A stretch of DNA of 64,000 bases from Sulfopaludibacter sp963815475 (GTDB taxonomy: Bacteria > Acidobacteriota > Terriglobia > Bryobacterales > Bryobacteraceae), in assembly GCA_963815475.1 (NCBI GenBank), contig CAWFHD010000003.1, positions 1,488,001 through 1,552,000 of the forward strand. Reading direction: 5' to 3'. The first letter of the stretch is position 1. Every line of letters starts with the position of its first letter. Under the pieces are notes generated by a model that was not told the DNA's origin, did not search any database, and was given only the letters and a program-made list of their open reading frames with translations. This document shows, piece by piece, positions 36,785 to 44,221 of this stretch. Both the position numbers and the translations under genes were made by a program.

Positions 36785-37221
36785 TCACACGATGCCATAG
36801 CGCGCGGACGGCCGGCACGGCGCTGGTGGAGTTCGCCATGGTCGCGCCATTTCTGCTGGTTCTACTGGCGGGCGTGCTGGATTACGGGATGGCGCTGCGC
36901 ACCGCGCAATCGGTTGCCGCGGCGGCGCGGGCCGGCGCGCAATTCGCCAGCAGCAGCCCCGCTAACGCCATGGCCAACGCATCCATCACCGCCGCAGCTG
37001 CCGCCGCCGCGCCCGATGTCAAAGTGCTGACGGTGACCCCCTACCGCGGCTGTCAATGCTCTGGCGGCGGAGCCGTGGATTGCAACGGCAGTTGCAATGG
37101 CAGCGGTATGCAGATCTATGTGCATGTGACGGCCACTGCTTCTACCGCAACCATTTTCAACTATAGCGGCCTGGGCTTCTCGGGCACTACCAGCAGCCAA
37201 GCCACCATGAGGGCGCAATGA
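36781..37221 (+). CDS. TadE-like pseudopilin
   Basis: 146 residues with the TadE N-terminal pattern 'GTALVEFAMVAPFLLVLLAGVLDYGMALRT' (cleavable hydrophobic helix with Glu) and a small Cys-bearing C-terminal part ('GCQCSGG'). The GTG start overlaps the previous stop (GTGA). TadE/F minor pseudopilins are needed for Flp pilus assembly. It overlaps the second tadE-like gene. Confidence 0.88.
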   Translation: MITRCHSARTAGTALVEFAMVAPFLLVLLAGVLDYGMALRTAQSVAAAARAGAQFASSSPANAMANASITAAAAAAAPDVKVLTVTPYRGCQCSGGGAVDCNGSCNGSGMQIYVHVTATASTATIFNYSGLGFSGTTSSQATMRAQ

Positions 37222-37607
37222 AAAGACGCCGCGGCAGCACGCTGGTGGAATCGGCCCTCGCGTTATTGTCGTTTGCCGTGCTGATGGCTGGCATCATGGA
37301 GGCGGGTTTCGTTATGTTCGCCGCCAACGCGGTGACCTTCGCGGCGCAGCGCACGGCGCGTTACGCTTCGGTGTGCGGCAGCAGCAGCGGCCGACCGATG
37401 GTAACGCAGGACGTGCAGACCTTGGCGCAAAGCAATGCTGCGCCCTTGACCGGAGTTACGGCGAACGTGACCTGGTCGGATCCCGGCCATATTCCCGGGA
37501 GCACCATAAAAGTGCAGGTAGTGTATTCCATCAAGCCCGAGATTCTGCCGATCGATGGCAGCATCCTGACCCTGCAAAGCACGTCGCTGGCCACCATCGT
37601 GCAGTAG
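37218..37607 (+). CDS. TadE/TadF-like pseudopilin
   Basis: 129 residues: 'GSTLVESALALLSFAVLMAGIMEAGFVMF' gives the hydrophobic helix with Glu, followed by 'NAVTFAAQRTARYASV', the TadE-like continuation. ATG overlaps the previous stop (ATGA), so the three pseudopilin genes are translationally linked. A perfect hairpin follows the stop at once. Confidence 0.87.
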   Translation: MKRRRGSTLVESALALLSFAVLMAGIMEAGFVMFAANAVTFAAQRTARYASVCGSSSGRPMVTQDVQTLAQSNAAPLTGVTANVTWSDPGHIPGSTIKVQVVYSIKPEILPIDGSILTLQSTSLATIVQ

Positions 37608-37611
37608 GCAG

Positions 37612-37629
37612 GGTCTGCTTCAGCAGACC
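37612..37629. terminator. Hairpin at convergent gene ends
   Basis: 'GGTCTGCTTCAGCAGACC' forms a perfect 8-bp stem with a 2-base loop. It lies 5 bases after the tadE stop and contains the stop of the minus-strand DUF5658 gene. Likely bidirectional terminator or attenuator within the tad locus. Confidence 0.55.
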
Positions 37630-37889
37630 ATCGCAGCCACATTCCACACTACGCAGAGCGCAAAGAAGACATTGGCACGGCGCAGCAGCCGCAACCTCCC
37701 GCTTTTCCACGCGAACCAAGCCAGGGCGCAGCCCGCGACCTTCGCGAGCAGGAGCGAAATCGCCGGATGTCCGGACGCGCCCAGCGCCGCGGCAATCAGC
37801 GGATTGCCTTCCGCGACACCACGATGGAGAAATAGCAGCGTGGTGATCAGATCGCCCAATTGCAGAATCAGGAAAAGAAAGAGAGTCAC
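37620..37889 (-). CDS. DUF5658-like small membrane protein
   Basis: 89 residues, three predicted membrane helices ('LFLFLILQLGDLITTLLFL', 'PAISLLLAKVAGCALAWFAW', 'VFFALCVVWNVAAMV') with the 'GDLITTLLFLHRGVAEGNPLIA' signature of the DUF5658 group. It lies on the strand opposite to the tad genes. Function unknown. Its start is 109 bases from the next plus-strand gene, so this gap may hold a divergent promoter. Confidence 0.75.
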   Translation of the reverse strand: MTLFLFLILQLGDLITTLLFLHRGVAEGNPLIAAALGASGHPAISLLLAKVAGCALAWFAWKSGRLRLLRRANVFFALCVVWNVAAMVC

Positions 37890-37997
37890 GGTAATGCAAA
37901 GAACTTAACTCGATTTAAGGGCTCGAAGGAAGCAGTACTAGTTCCAGTACGAAGCTCAAGAAATGGAGTTTCGGGTCGATATCACTTACGAGACACC

Positions 37998-39485
37998 ATG
38001 TCACGCTTTTGCCGCCGATGGCTGACACCGTCGCTGGTTGAACTCTTCTTTCTCGCGATTTTCCTGACCGCTTTCGCCCGTCCGGCGGGAATCCAGGCCC
38101 TGTTGTTCGATGGCGACACCGGCTGGCACATCCGCACCGGAGAACTGGTACTAGCGACCGGGCGCGCACCCCATGTCGACCCATTTTCCTTCAGCCGCGC
38201 GGGCCAGCCCTGGTTTGCCTGGGAGTGGGGCTGCGACGTGGTCTTTGCATTGCTCAACCGGTGGCGCGGCGTGGCGGCGGTGGCATCCTTCTCCGGAATG
38301 ATATTGGCGCTGGCAGCAGCCGCGCTCTTCGCGCGCATGCTTCGCCGCGGCGATGGCCTCTCGATCGCAATGGCCACCACCATGGCTGCGGTGAGCGCTT
38401 CGAGTGTGCATTTCCTGGCGCGTCCGCACGTGTTTTCGATCCTGTTTTACACCCTGACGTTGTGGATTCTGGAGTTGGATCGGCGCACGCCTTCGCCGTT
38501 CGTATGGATGCTGGCGCCGCTTGCGGCTCTGTGGGCGAACCTGCACGCGGGCTTCGTGATTCTGCCCGCCACGCTGCTGGTGTTGGCGGCATGCGGGCCT
38601 TGGAAACGGTATCTTCCCCTGGCGCTAGCGGCCGCCGCGGCCACCCTGCTCAATCCGTATGGATGGCGCCTGCACCAGCACGTCTGGGAATATCTCAACG
38701 CTCCGTGGATTCTCGAACATGTGCAGGAGTTTCAGTCTCCCAACATACGCACCGAAGGTATGGTGGTGTTCGCCCTGCTGCTATTGGGCGCGGTCGCGCT
38801 GGCGGCACGCGCCGACCGGTTCGACGCCGTACTGGTGCTGCTCTGGGGCTTTCAAGCGTTACGATCGGCGCGGCATGTGCCGTTCTTTGCAATCGCCGCC
38901 GCTCCCGTAATCGCAAGTGTCTGTGCCGCCGCATGGCGGAAGCACTCGGCCATCGCCAAGCCCGGCGCGCCGTTGCGCATTCTGTGGGAGCTCTCGCAGG
39001 ATCTCGGGCGTCTGCGCCCCGCCGGCGCGTCGCTACCTCTGCTGGCGGCGGCGATGGTAGTGATTCCGTTTGCGAAGTCGACGGGCTTCCCGGACACACG
39101 GTTTCCCGTCCAGGCGGTGGAGCGGAACGAACTACGGCTGGCGCCGGCTGCCTCTTGCATGCCGCGCATTCTAACCAGCGACCAGTGGGCCGACTATCTG
39201 ATCTTCCGCCTCTATCCTCGCGAGCGTGTGTTCTTCGATGGGCGCAGCGATTTCTACGGCCCGTCGCTGGGTGACGATTATCGCAAGCTGCTGGCGGCCA
39301 AAGGAGACTGGCGCCCGCTGCTGGAGCGCTACGGTTTCGATCTGGCGCTGCTCCCCAACGACTGGCCGCTGAGCACCTTTCTGAGTCGGGAGCCAGGCTG
39401 GCAGGAAATCTACCGGGACCCCATATCGGTCCTCTTTGAAAGGCGTGGCGCAGGCGATCTTGCCGTCACGAGGAATCCCAGATGA
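37998..39485 (+). CDS. Polytopic membrane protein, GT-C-like, coupled to the tad operon
   Basis: 495 residues with about ten hydrophobic helices. It begins with one helix followed by 'DGDTGWHIRTGELVLATGRAPHVDPFS' and 'WFAWEWGCDVVFALLNRW', an acidic external loop typical of GT-C glycosyltransferase-like membrane proteins. A soluble C-terminal tail ('DQWADYLIFRLYPRERVFFDGRSDFYG') follows. The stop overlaps the cpaA start (ATGA), tying it to pilus biogenesis. Pilin or surface glycosylation is the natural guess. No catalytic proof is visible; an undescribed membrane scaffold is the alternative. Confidence 0.75.
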   Translation: MSRFCRRWLTPSLVELFFLAIFLTAFARPAGIQALLFDGDTGWHIRTGELVLATGRAPHVDPFSFSRAGQPWFAWEWGCDVVFALLNRWRGVAAVASFSGMILALAAAALFARMLRRGDGLSIAMATTMAAVSASSVHFLARPHVFSILFYTLTLWILELDRRTPSPFVWMLAPLAALWANLHAGFVILPATLLVLAACGPWKRYLPLALAAAAATLLNPYGWRLHQHVWEYLNAPWILEHVQEFQSPNIRTEGMVVFALLLLGAVALAARADRFDAVLVLLWGFQALRSARHVPFFAIAAAPVIASVCAAAWRKHSAIAKPGAPLRILWELSQDLGRLRPAGASLPLLAAAMVVIPFAKSTGFPDTRFPVQAVERNELRLAPAASCMPRILTSDQWADYLIFRLYPRERVFFDGRSDFYGPSLGDDYRKLLAAKGDWRPLLERYGFDLALLPNDWPLSTFLSREPGWQEIYRDPISVLFERRGAGDLAVTRNPR

Positions 39486-39895
39486 GCTATGTGGCATTCC
39501 TCCTGGGCAGCTTTGCGATTTGCCAGGATCTGGCGCGCCGCCGCCTTTCCAATATTTTGGTCGTCGCCGGACTGTGCTGCGGAGTGGTTCTCCACGCAGC
39601 AGGCGGGGGATGGCGCGGGTTGGCCGCTTCCTTAGCGGGCACGGCGCTGGGATTCGTCATTCTGCTGCCCCTCTATCTGGCGGGCGGCCTGGGCGGCGGC
39701 GATGTCAAGCTCATGGCCGCATTCGGCGCGCTGCTGGGGCCGTCCGGCGTTCTGCTGGCAGCCTTATTGTCAGCGATCTTCGGTGGAATGTGGGCAGCCG
39801 CCTCGTCGCTTGCCAAGCCGCGCGCGACCGCTATTCCTTTCGCCCCCGCCATCGTACTGGCGGCGTGGATCAGTTGGTTCGGAGGAGGTGTCTAA
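39482..39895 (+). CDS. cpaA: Prepilin peptidase CpaA/TadV
   Basis: 137 residues, a compact A24-type aspartic peptidase: first Asp in 'ICQDLARRRLSN' and second in 'GGLGGGDVKLMAAFGALLG' (G-x-G-D-x-K). No N-terminal methylase domain, as usual for TadV. It cleaves Flp prepilins and TadE/F leaders at the inner membrane. It overlaps the upstream polytopic gene, and its stop shares bases with the cpaB start (TAATG). Confidence 0.93.
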   Translation: MSYVAFLLGSFAICQDLARRRLSNILVVAGLCCGVVLHAAGGGWRGLAASLAGTALGFVILLPLYLAGGLGGGDVKLMAAFGALLGPSGVLLAALLSAIFGGMWAAASSLAKPRATAIPFAPAIVLAAWISWFGGGV

Positions 39896-40797
39896 TGCGA
39901 TTCGATCGACGTTTTGCCGTAGTTATGGCATTCAGTCTGGTGTGGGCTCTCATCGTCTCAGGGGTGTTCTTCCGCTTGGCGGGAGGTTCGGGCAACGGTG
40001 CGCACGCGGCGTCCGAAAAGCCCATCGTACTCGCCTCGAAGGCGCTGCCGATGGGCGCGGTGATCGACCGCGAGTCGGTCAAGCTGGGTAAAGTGCCGGA
40101 GAGTCTTTTCCCGGCGGGCGCCTTCTCGCGCCTTGAAGATGTGCTGGAACGTCCGGTGATCAGCGCTATACAACCGGAGGAAGCGGTAGTGGAGGCCCGT
40201 CTGGCCATGCGCGGCAGCGGCATCGGGCTGGGTCCGCTCATCCCTCCGGGAATGCGCGCCATCGCGGTGCGGGTGAACGACGTGGTGGGAGTCGCGGGAT
40301 TTATCCTCCCCGGCATGCGCGTCGATGTGCTGGTGACCTGGCATCCGCCGAGTCAAAACGATTCCGTCACGCGCACCGTCCTGCAGAATATCGCAGTGCT
40401 TTCGGCGGGCCAGACCATTCAGAATGACGGCAAGAGCCAGTCGATCGTGGCGCCGGTGGTCACTCTGCTGGTGACGCCGCAGGAGGCCGAAGCCATGACG
40501 CTCGCCAATACCGAAGGACACATACAACTGGTGCTGCGCAACTCCACCGATCGGCAGAAGGCCGAGACGCAGGGCCGCCAGTGGCGCGATCTTTATAGCG
40601 CGCCGCCGGCAGCTCCAGTGCAGACGGCGACCGCGCCCACAGCAGCGGCTCGGCGCCATATTGAGCCGGCCCCGATTCCACAGCCGGCAGTGACGCCCGT
40701 GCTTGTCCCCGCGCCCGACCGCATGATCCTCATACAAGGACACCTGAGCACCGTGGCCGAATTCGGCCGCGACGGGTCCGTGGTGGCGGCGAAATGA
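39895..40797 (+). CDS. cpaB: Flp pilus assembly protein CpaB/RcpC
   Basis: 300 residues. An N-terminal membrane anchor ('VMAFSLVWALIVSGVFF'), SAF domain ('IVLASKALPMGAVIDRESVKLGKVPESLFP') and RcpC domain ('MRAIAVRVNDVVGVAGFILPGMRVDVLV') are present, followed by an Ala/Pro-rich tail. RcpC/CpaB acts in the periplasm with the secretin. The start follows 'GGAGGAGGTG', a strong site. No secretin (CpaC/RcpA) gene follows; cpaF comes next with a 4-base overlap. Confidence 0.92.
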   Translation: MRFDRRFAVVMAFSLVWALIVSGVFFRLAGGSGNGAHAASEKPIVLASKALPMGAVIDRESVKLGKVPESLFPAGAFSRLEDVLERPVISAIQPEEAVVEARLAMRGSGIGLGPLIPPGMRAIAVRVNDVVGVAGFILPGMRVDVLVTWHPPSQNDSVTRTVLQNIAVLSAGQTIQNDGKSQSIVAPVVTLLVTPQEAEAMTLANTEGHIQLVLRNSTDRQKAETQGRQWRDLYSAPPAAPVQTATAPTAAARRHIEPAPIPQPAVTPVLVPAPDRMILIQGHLSTVAEFGRDGSVVAAK

Positions 40798-42107
40798 CCG
40801 GGGTGGAAACACCGCGCGCGGTATTCAAGCCCGAGTACCAGGAGCTGAAGTTCACTCTGCATCGCAAGCTGCTGGAGCGCATCAACCTGGACGCGCTGGC
40901 GGGCATCGACAACGACCGTATCCGCGCCGAGGTGCGTCAGGCAGTGCTGGCCATGGTGGAAGAGGAGCCCAACCTGCTTACCGCCGCGGAGAAGCGCGAG
41001 GTTAGCGATGAGGTGCTGCACGAGGTCTTCGGACTGGGGCCTCTCGAAGCGCTGCTGGCCGACCCCAGCGTGAGCGACATCCTGGTCAACGGCCACAAGC
41101 AGGTCTACGTGGAGCGGCATGGCCTGCTGGAAGAGACGAACGTGCGCTTCCACGACAACGGCCACCTGCTCCGCATCATCGACAAGATCGTCTCGCAGGT
41201 GGGGCGGCGAGTAGACGAATCGAACCCCATGGTGGACGCGCGGCTGCTGGATGGGTCGCGCGTCAACGCCATCATTCCGCCCCTGGCGGTGGATGGACCG
41301 CTGCTTTCCATCCGCCGCTTCAGCACCGGCAAGCTGGGACCTGACGACCTGGTAGCGAAGCAAGCCCTAACGCGCGGCATGATGGATCTGCTGCAGGCGG
41401 CGGTGAAGGCCAAGCTCAACATCATCGTCTCGGGCGGCACCGGCGCGGGCAAGACCACACTGCTGAACGCGCTTTCGGTCTTCATTTCGCCCAAGGAGCG
41501 GATCGTCACCATTGAAGATGCGGCGGAGCTGCAATTGCAGCAGCCGCACCTGGCGCGGCTGGAAACGCGCCCGGCCAATCTGGAGGGCACGGGCGCGGTA
41601 CGGCAGCGCCAGTTGCTGATCAACAGCCTGCGTATGCGGCCCGACCGCATCATTGTGGGCGAGGTGCGCGGCGAGGAAGCGCTCGACATGCTGCAGGCCA
41701 TGAACACGGGCCACGACGGCTCGCTCACCACGGTCCACGCCAACACGCCGCGCGACGCCATTTCGCGGCTCGAAGTTATGGTGACGCTGGCCAACGCCAA
41801 CATGCACCTCACCGCCATCCGGCAGCAGATTTCGTCGGCGGTACACATTTTGCTGCAGTGCTCGCGCCTGAGCGACGGCTCGCGGCGCGTCACCAACATT
41901 ACCGAAGTCACGGGCATGGAAGGCGACATCGTGACGCTACAGGACATCTTCGTCTTCGAAAAGCGCGGCGTGTCGGCGTCGGGAAAGGTGCTGGGCCGCT
42001 TCTGCGCCACCGGCATTCTGCCGCGCTTCAATGAGAAATTGGTGGCCGCCGGAATTCGTGTGCCGCTCGATCTGTTCGATGAAGTGCTGGAGATTGGAGA
42101 GTTCTGA
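40794..42107 (+). CDS. cpaF: Pilus assembly ATPase CpaF/TadA
   Basis: 437 residues, full-length secretion ATPase. N-terminal domain ('EVLHEVFGLGPLEALLADPSVSDILVNG'), Walker A 'VSGGTGAGKTTLLNAL', Asp/His boxes ('RIVTIEDAAELQL', 'MNTGHDGSLTTVHANTPRDAI') and Walker B 'PDRIIVGEVRGEEALD'. It powers Flp pilus polymerisation from the cytoplasmic face. ATG overlaps cpaB by 4 bases; the stop shares a base with the tadB start. Confidence 0.95.
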   Translation: MTGVETPRAVFKPEYQELKFTLHRKLLERINLDALAGIDNDRIRAEVRQAVLAMVEEEPNLLTAAEKREVSDEVLHEVFGLGPLEALLADPSVSDILVNGHKQVYVERHGLLEETNVRFHDNGHLLRIIDKIVSQVGRRVDESNPMVDARLLDGSRVNAIIPPLAVDGPLLSIRRFSTGKLGPDDLVAKQALTRGMMDLLQAAVKAKLNIIVSGGTGAGKTTLLNALSVFISPKERIVTIEDAAELQLQQPHLARLETRPANLEGTGAVRQRQLLINSLRMRPDRIIVGEVRGEEALDMLQAMNTGHDGSLTTVHANTPRDAISRLEVMVTLANANMHLTAIRQQISSAVHILLQCSRLSDGSRRVTNITEVTGMEGDIVTLQDIFVFEKRGVSASGKVLGRFCATGILPRFNEKLVAAGIRVPLDLFDEVLEIGEF

Positions 42108-43072
42108 TGATGGTGTTTCTGCTGGCGGCGACTACCAGCGTGTTGACCTACTGGCTGGTGAGCCTGCGCCTGGAAAAGGCCATGACGGCGCGCGCGGTTC
42201 GCCGCCTGGCGCCGCGACGCACGGATGGGGCGCTCGAAGGAAAACGCGCGCGACCGCGCCTGATCGAAGCGGCAGGTGAAGTGCGGGGCCTGGTGACCGC
42301 GCGGTTGATGGATCGTCTGCGCCTGCGGGATGCGGCCGTGCGGCTGTTGGAAACGGCAGCCATCAAGTGGACGCCAGCGGGCCTGCTGCACCGCTCCGTC
42401 GCGCTGTTTCTGGGCGGCTTCGCGACGGTGACGCTATTCACCGCCAACGCGTTCCCTTTGGCGGCGCTGGCTGCCGGAGCCGCATTGGGCAGCCTCCCGC
42501 TGACTTACGTGCGCCGCAGCGCGCTCAAGCGGGTGCGAGCCTTCGAAGAGCAGTTCCCGGATTGCCTGGAATTTGTGTCGCGATCGATGCGCGCCGGCCA
42601 TGCGCTCTCGGTAGCGGTGGAGATGGTTTATCGCGAATTCAGCGACCCGCTGGCGGTGGAGTTCCGCCGCGTCTTCGAGGAGCAGAACCTGGGACAGCCG
42701 CTCGAGATCGTGCTGCGCAAGCTTTCGCAGAGGATCCCGTCGATGGACGTACAGTTCTTCGTCTCAGCGCTGCTGTTGCAGAAGCGCACCGGCGGCAATC
42801 TCGCTGAACTGCTGGACAAGCTGGCGCAATTGATCCGCGAACGATTCAAGCTCAAGGCGCGCATCCGCGCGGTGAGCGCGCAGGGGCTGATGTCGGGCCG
42901 CATCCTGTCGTCGATACCGATCGCTGTTGGGGCGCTGATGTTCGTGGTGAATCCGCAGTACGCACGTTTTTTCGTAGTGGATCCGATGGGGCATGAACTA
43001 GTGGCAATCGGAATCGGGCTGCAGATTTGCGGATACATGGTGATTCGGAAGATTGTCACGTTCGAGGTGTGA
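42107..43072 (+). CDS. tadB: Tad inner-membrane platform protein TadB
   Basis: 321 residues with the type II secretion F domain in the C-terminal half ('FEEQFPDCLEFVSRSMRAGHALSVAVEMV', 'QLIRERFKLKARIRAVSAQGLMSGRIL') and four hydrophobic segments, two near residues 100-135 and two near the C-terminus. It forms the membrane platform with TadC and contacts CpaF. It begins at the stop of cpaF. Confidence 0.92.
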   Translation: MMVFLLAATTSVLTYWLVSLRLEKAMTARAVRRLAPRRTDGALEGKRARPRLIEAAGEVRGLVTARLMDRLRLRDAAVRLLETAAIKWTPAGLLHRSVALFLGGFATVTLFTANAFPLAALAAGAALGSLPLTYVRRSALKRVRAFEEQFPDCLEFVSRSMRAGHALSVAVEMVYREFSDPLAVEFRRVFEEQNLGQPLEIVLRKLSQRIPSMDVQFFVSALLLQKRTGGNLAELLDKLAQLIRERFKLKARIRAVSAQGLMSGRILSSIPIAVGALMFVVNPQYARFFVVDPMGHELVAIGIGLQICGYMVIRKIVTFEV

Positions 43073-43129
43073 CTTGTGGGGCAGGCTTCCAGTCCACCAG
43101 GATTCTGTGAGCTTTCAAGGAGCAAGAGT

Positions 43130-44047
43130 ATGGTTGGCATTCTTACCATTGCGGTTTTCCTGATCACGACGTTGGGAACCGTTGTTTTGGGAATGAGACT
43201 GAGCGCCCAACGATCCCGCGCTTTGGAGCGGCTGGCGGCCCCTCGCGCTATGACTCTGAATATCCTGCCGTCTCCGGCGCTCATCTGGCGCGAACTGGTG
43301 AGCCGGATCGGCTCGGCAATTCCTCCCGCGTCGAAGGATGTCCCCCTATTGCGGCGGCGGCTGATCCGGGCTGGCTGGCGCGGCCCCAATGCGGCCCGCT
43401 ATCTGCAAGGCGCGCGCGCCGTGGCGGCGGTGGTGTTCGGCTGTATCGCGATCGCGATCGCGGTGCGGGCTTCCGCCGAGACCTTCAATCTGGTGATGGG
43501 CGTGGGGGCGGCGGTGGCGTTGGGCTACATCGCGCCCATGCAGTACCTGTTGTGGCGCATGCGCAAGCGCAAGCACGCCATCGAGAAGGGGCTACCCAAC
43601 GCGCTCGACCTCATGGTGATCTGCGTGGAAGCCGGCCTGGGAATTGACCAGACCACGCTCCAGGTGGCCAAGGAGTTGCAACACGCGCATCCGGAGATCT
43701 GCGAAGAGTTCACCGTGATGAACCTGGAGCTGCGCGCCGGAGAGCGGCGGCACGAAGCCCTGCACAACCTGGCGGAGCGCACCGGCGTAGACGATGTCCG
43801 CAAGCTGGTGGCGGTGTTGGTGCAGACCGACCGCTTCGGCACCAGCATCGCGCAGAGCCTGCGAGGCCATGCCGAGTATCTGCGTGCCATGGCACGGCAA
43901 AGAGCCGAGGAAAAGGCATCGAAACTCGCGGTCAAACTGGTCTTTCCCATCTTCTTTTGCGTCCTGCCCACCTTGTTTGTGGTGACGCTGGGGCCAGTGC
44001 TGACGCACCTGATTCGCGATCTGATTCCCCTAATCGAAAATATGTAG
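43130..44047 (+). CDS. tadC: Tad inner-membrane platform protein TadC
   Basis: 305 residues: N-terminal hydrophobic segment, an F domain ('KGLPNALDLMVICVEAGLGIDQ', 'LAERTGVDDVRKLVAVLVQTDRFGTSIAQSLR') and a C-terminal hydrophobic segment ('VFPIFFCVLPTLFVVTLGPVL'). The start at 43130 is chosen because 'AAGGAG' lies 8 bases upstream. An in-frame start at 43076 lacks a site. Second platform subunit beside TadB. Confidence 0.92.
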   Translation: MVGILTIAVFLITTLGTVVLGMRLSAQRSRALERLAAPRAMTLNILPSPALIWRELVSRIGSAIPPASKDVPLLRRRLIRAGWRGPNAARYLQGARAVAAVVFGCIAIAIAVRASAETFNLVMGVGAAVALGYIAPMQYLLWRMRKRKHAIEKGLPNALDLMVICVEAGLGIDQTTLQVAKELQHAHPEICEEFTVMNLELRAGERRHEALHNLAERTGVDDVRKLVAVLVQTDRFGTSIAQSLRGHAEYLRAMARQRAEEKASKLAVKLVFPIFFCVLPTLFVVTLGPVLTHLIRDLIPLIENM

Positions 44048-44079
44048 TCCGCCGATAAGGTTTACGAAAGGATTTCACA

Positions 44080-44172
44080 ATGGATTCCACAACGATTCGG
44101 ATTATCTGTGCTGCGCTGGTCCTGGTATTCGGGGCCGTGATTATGATGCGGCGGAAGCACAAAGCCGAGTAG
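44080..44172 (+). CDS. 30-residue single-helix membrane microprotein
   Basis: An ATG preceded by 'AAAGGA' at 8 bases opens a 31-codon frame: a short polar start, a hydrophobic helix ('IICAALVLVFGAVIMM') and a basic tail ('RRKHKAE'). It lies 32 bases after tadC on the same strand, so it should be in the tad transcript. Ribosome site, helix and positive-inside tail argue for a real gene. No homologue is known to me. Confidence 0.6.
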   Translation: MDSTTIRIICAALVLVFGAVIMMRRKHKAE

Positions 44173-44221
44173 CGCTCGCTGCGCTTACGCCGGTGTACAC
44201 TGGTGCAAACGGAGTGATCCT

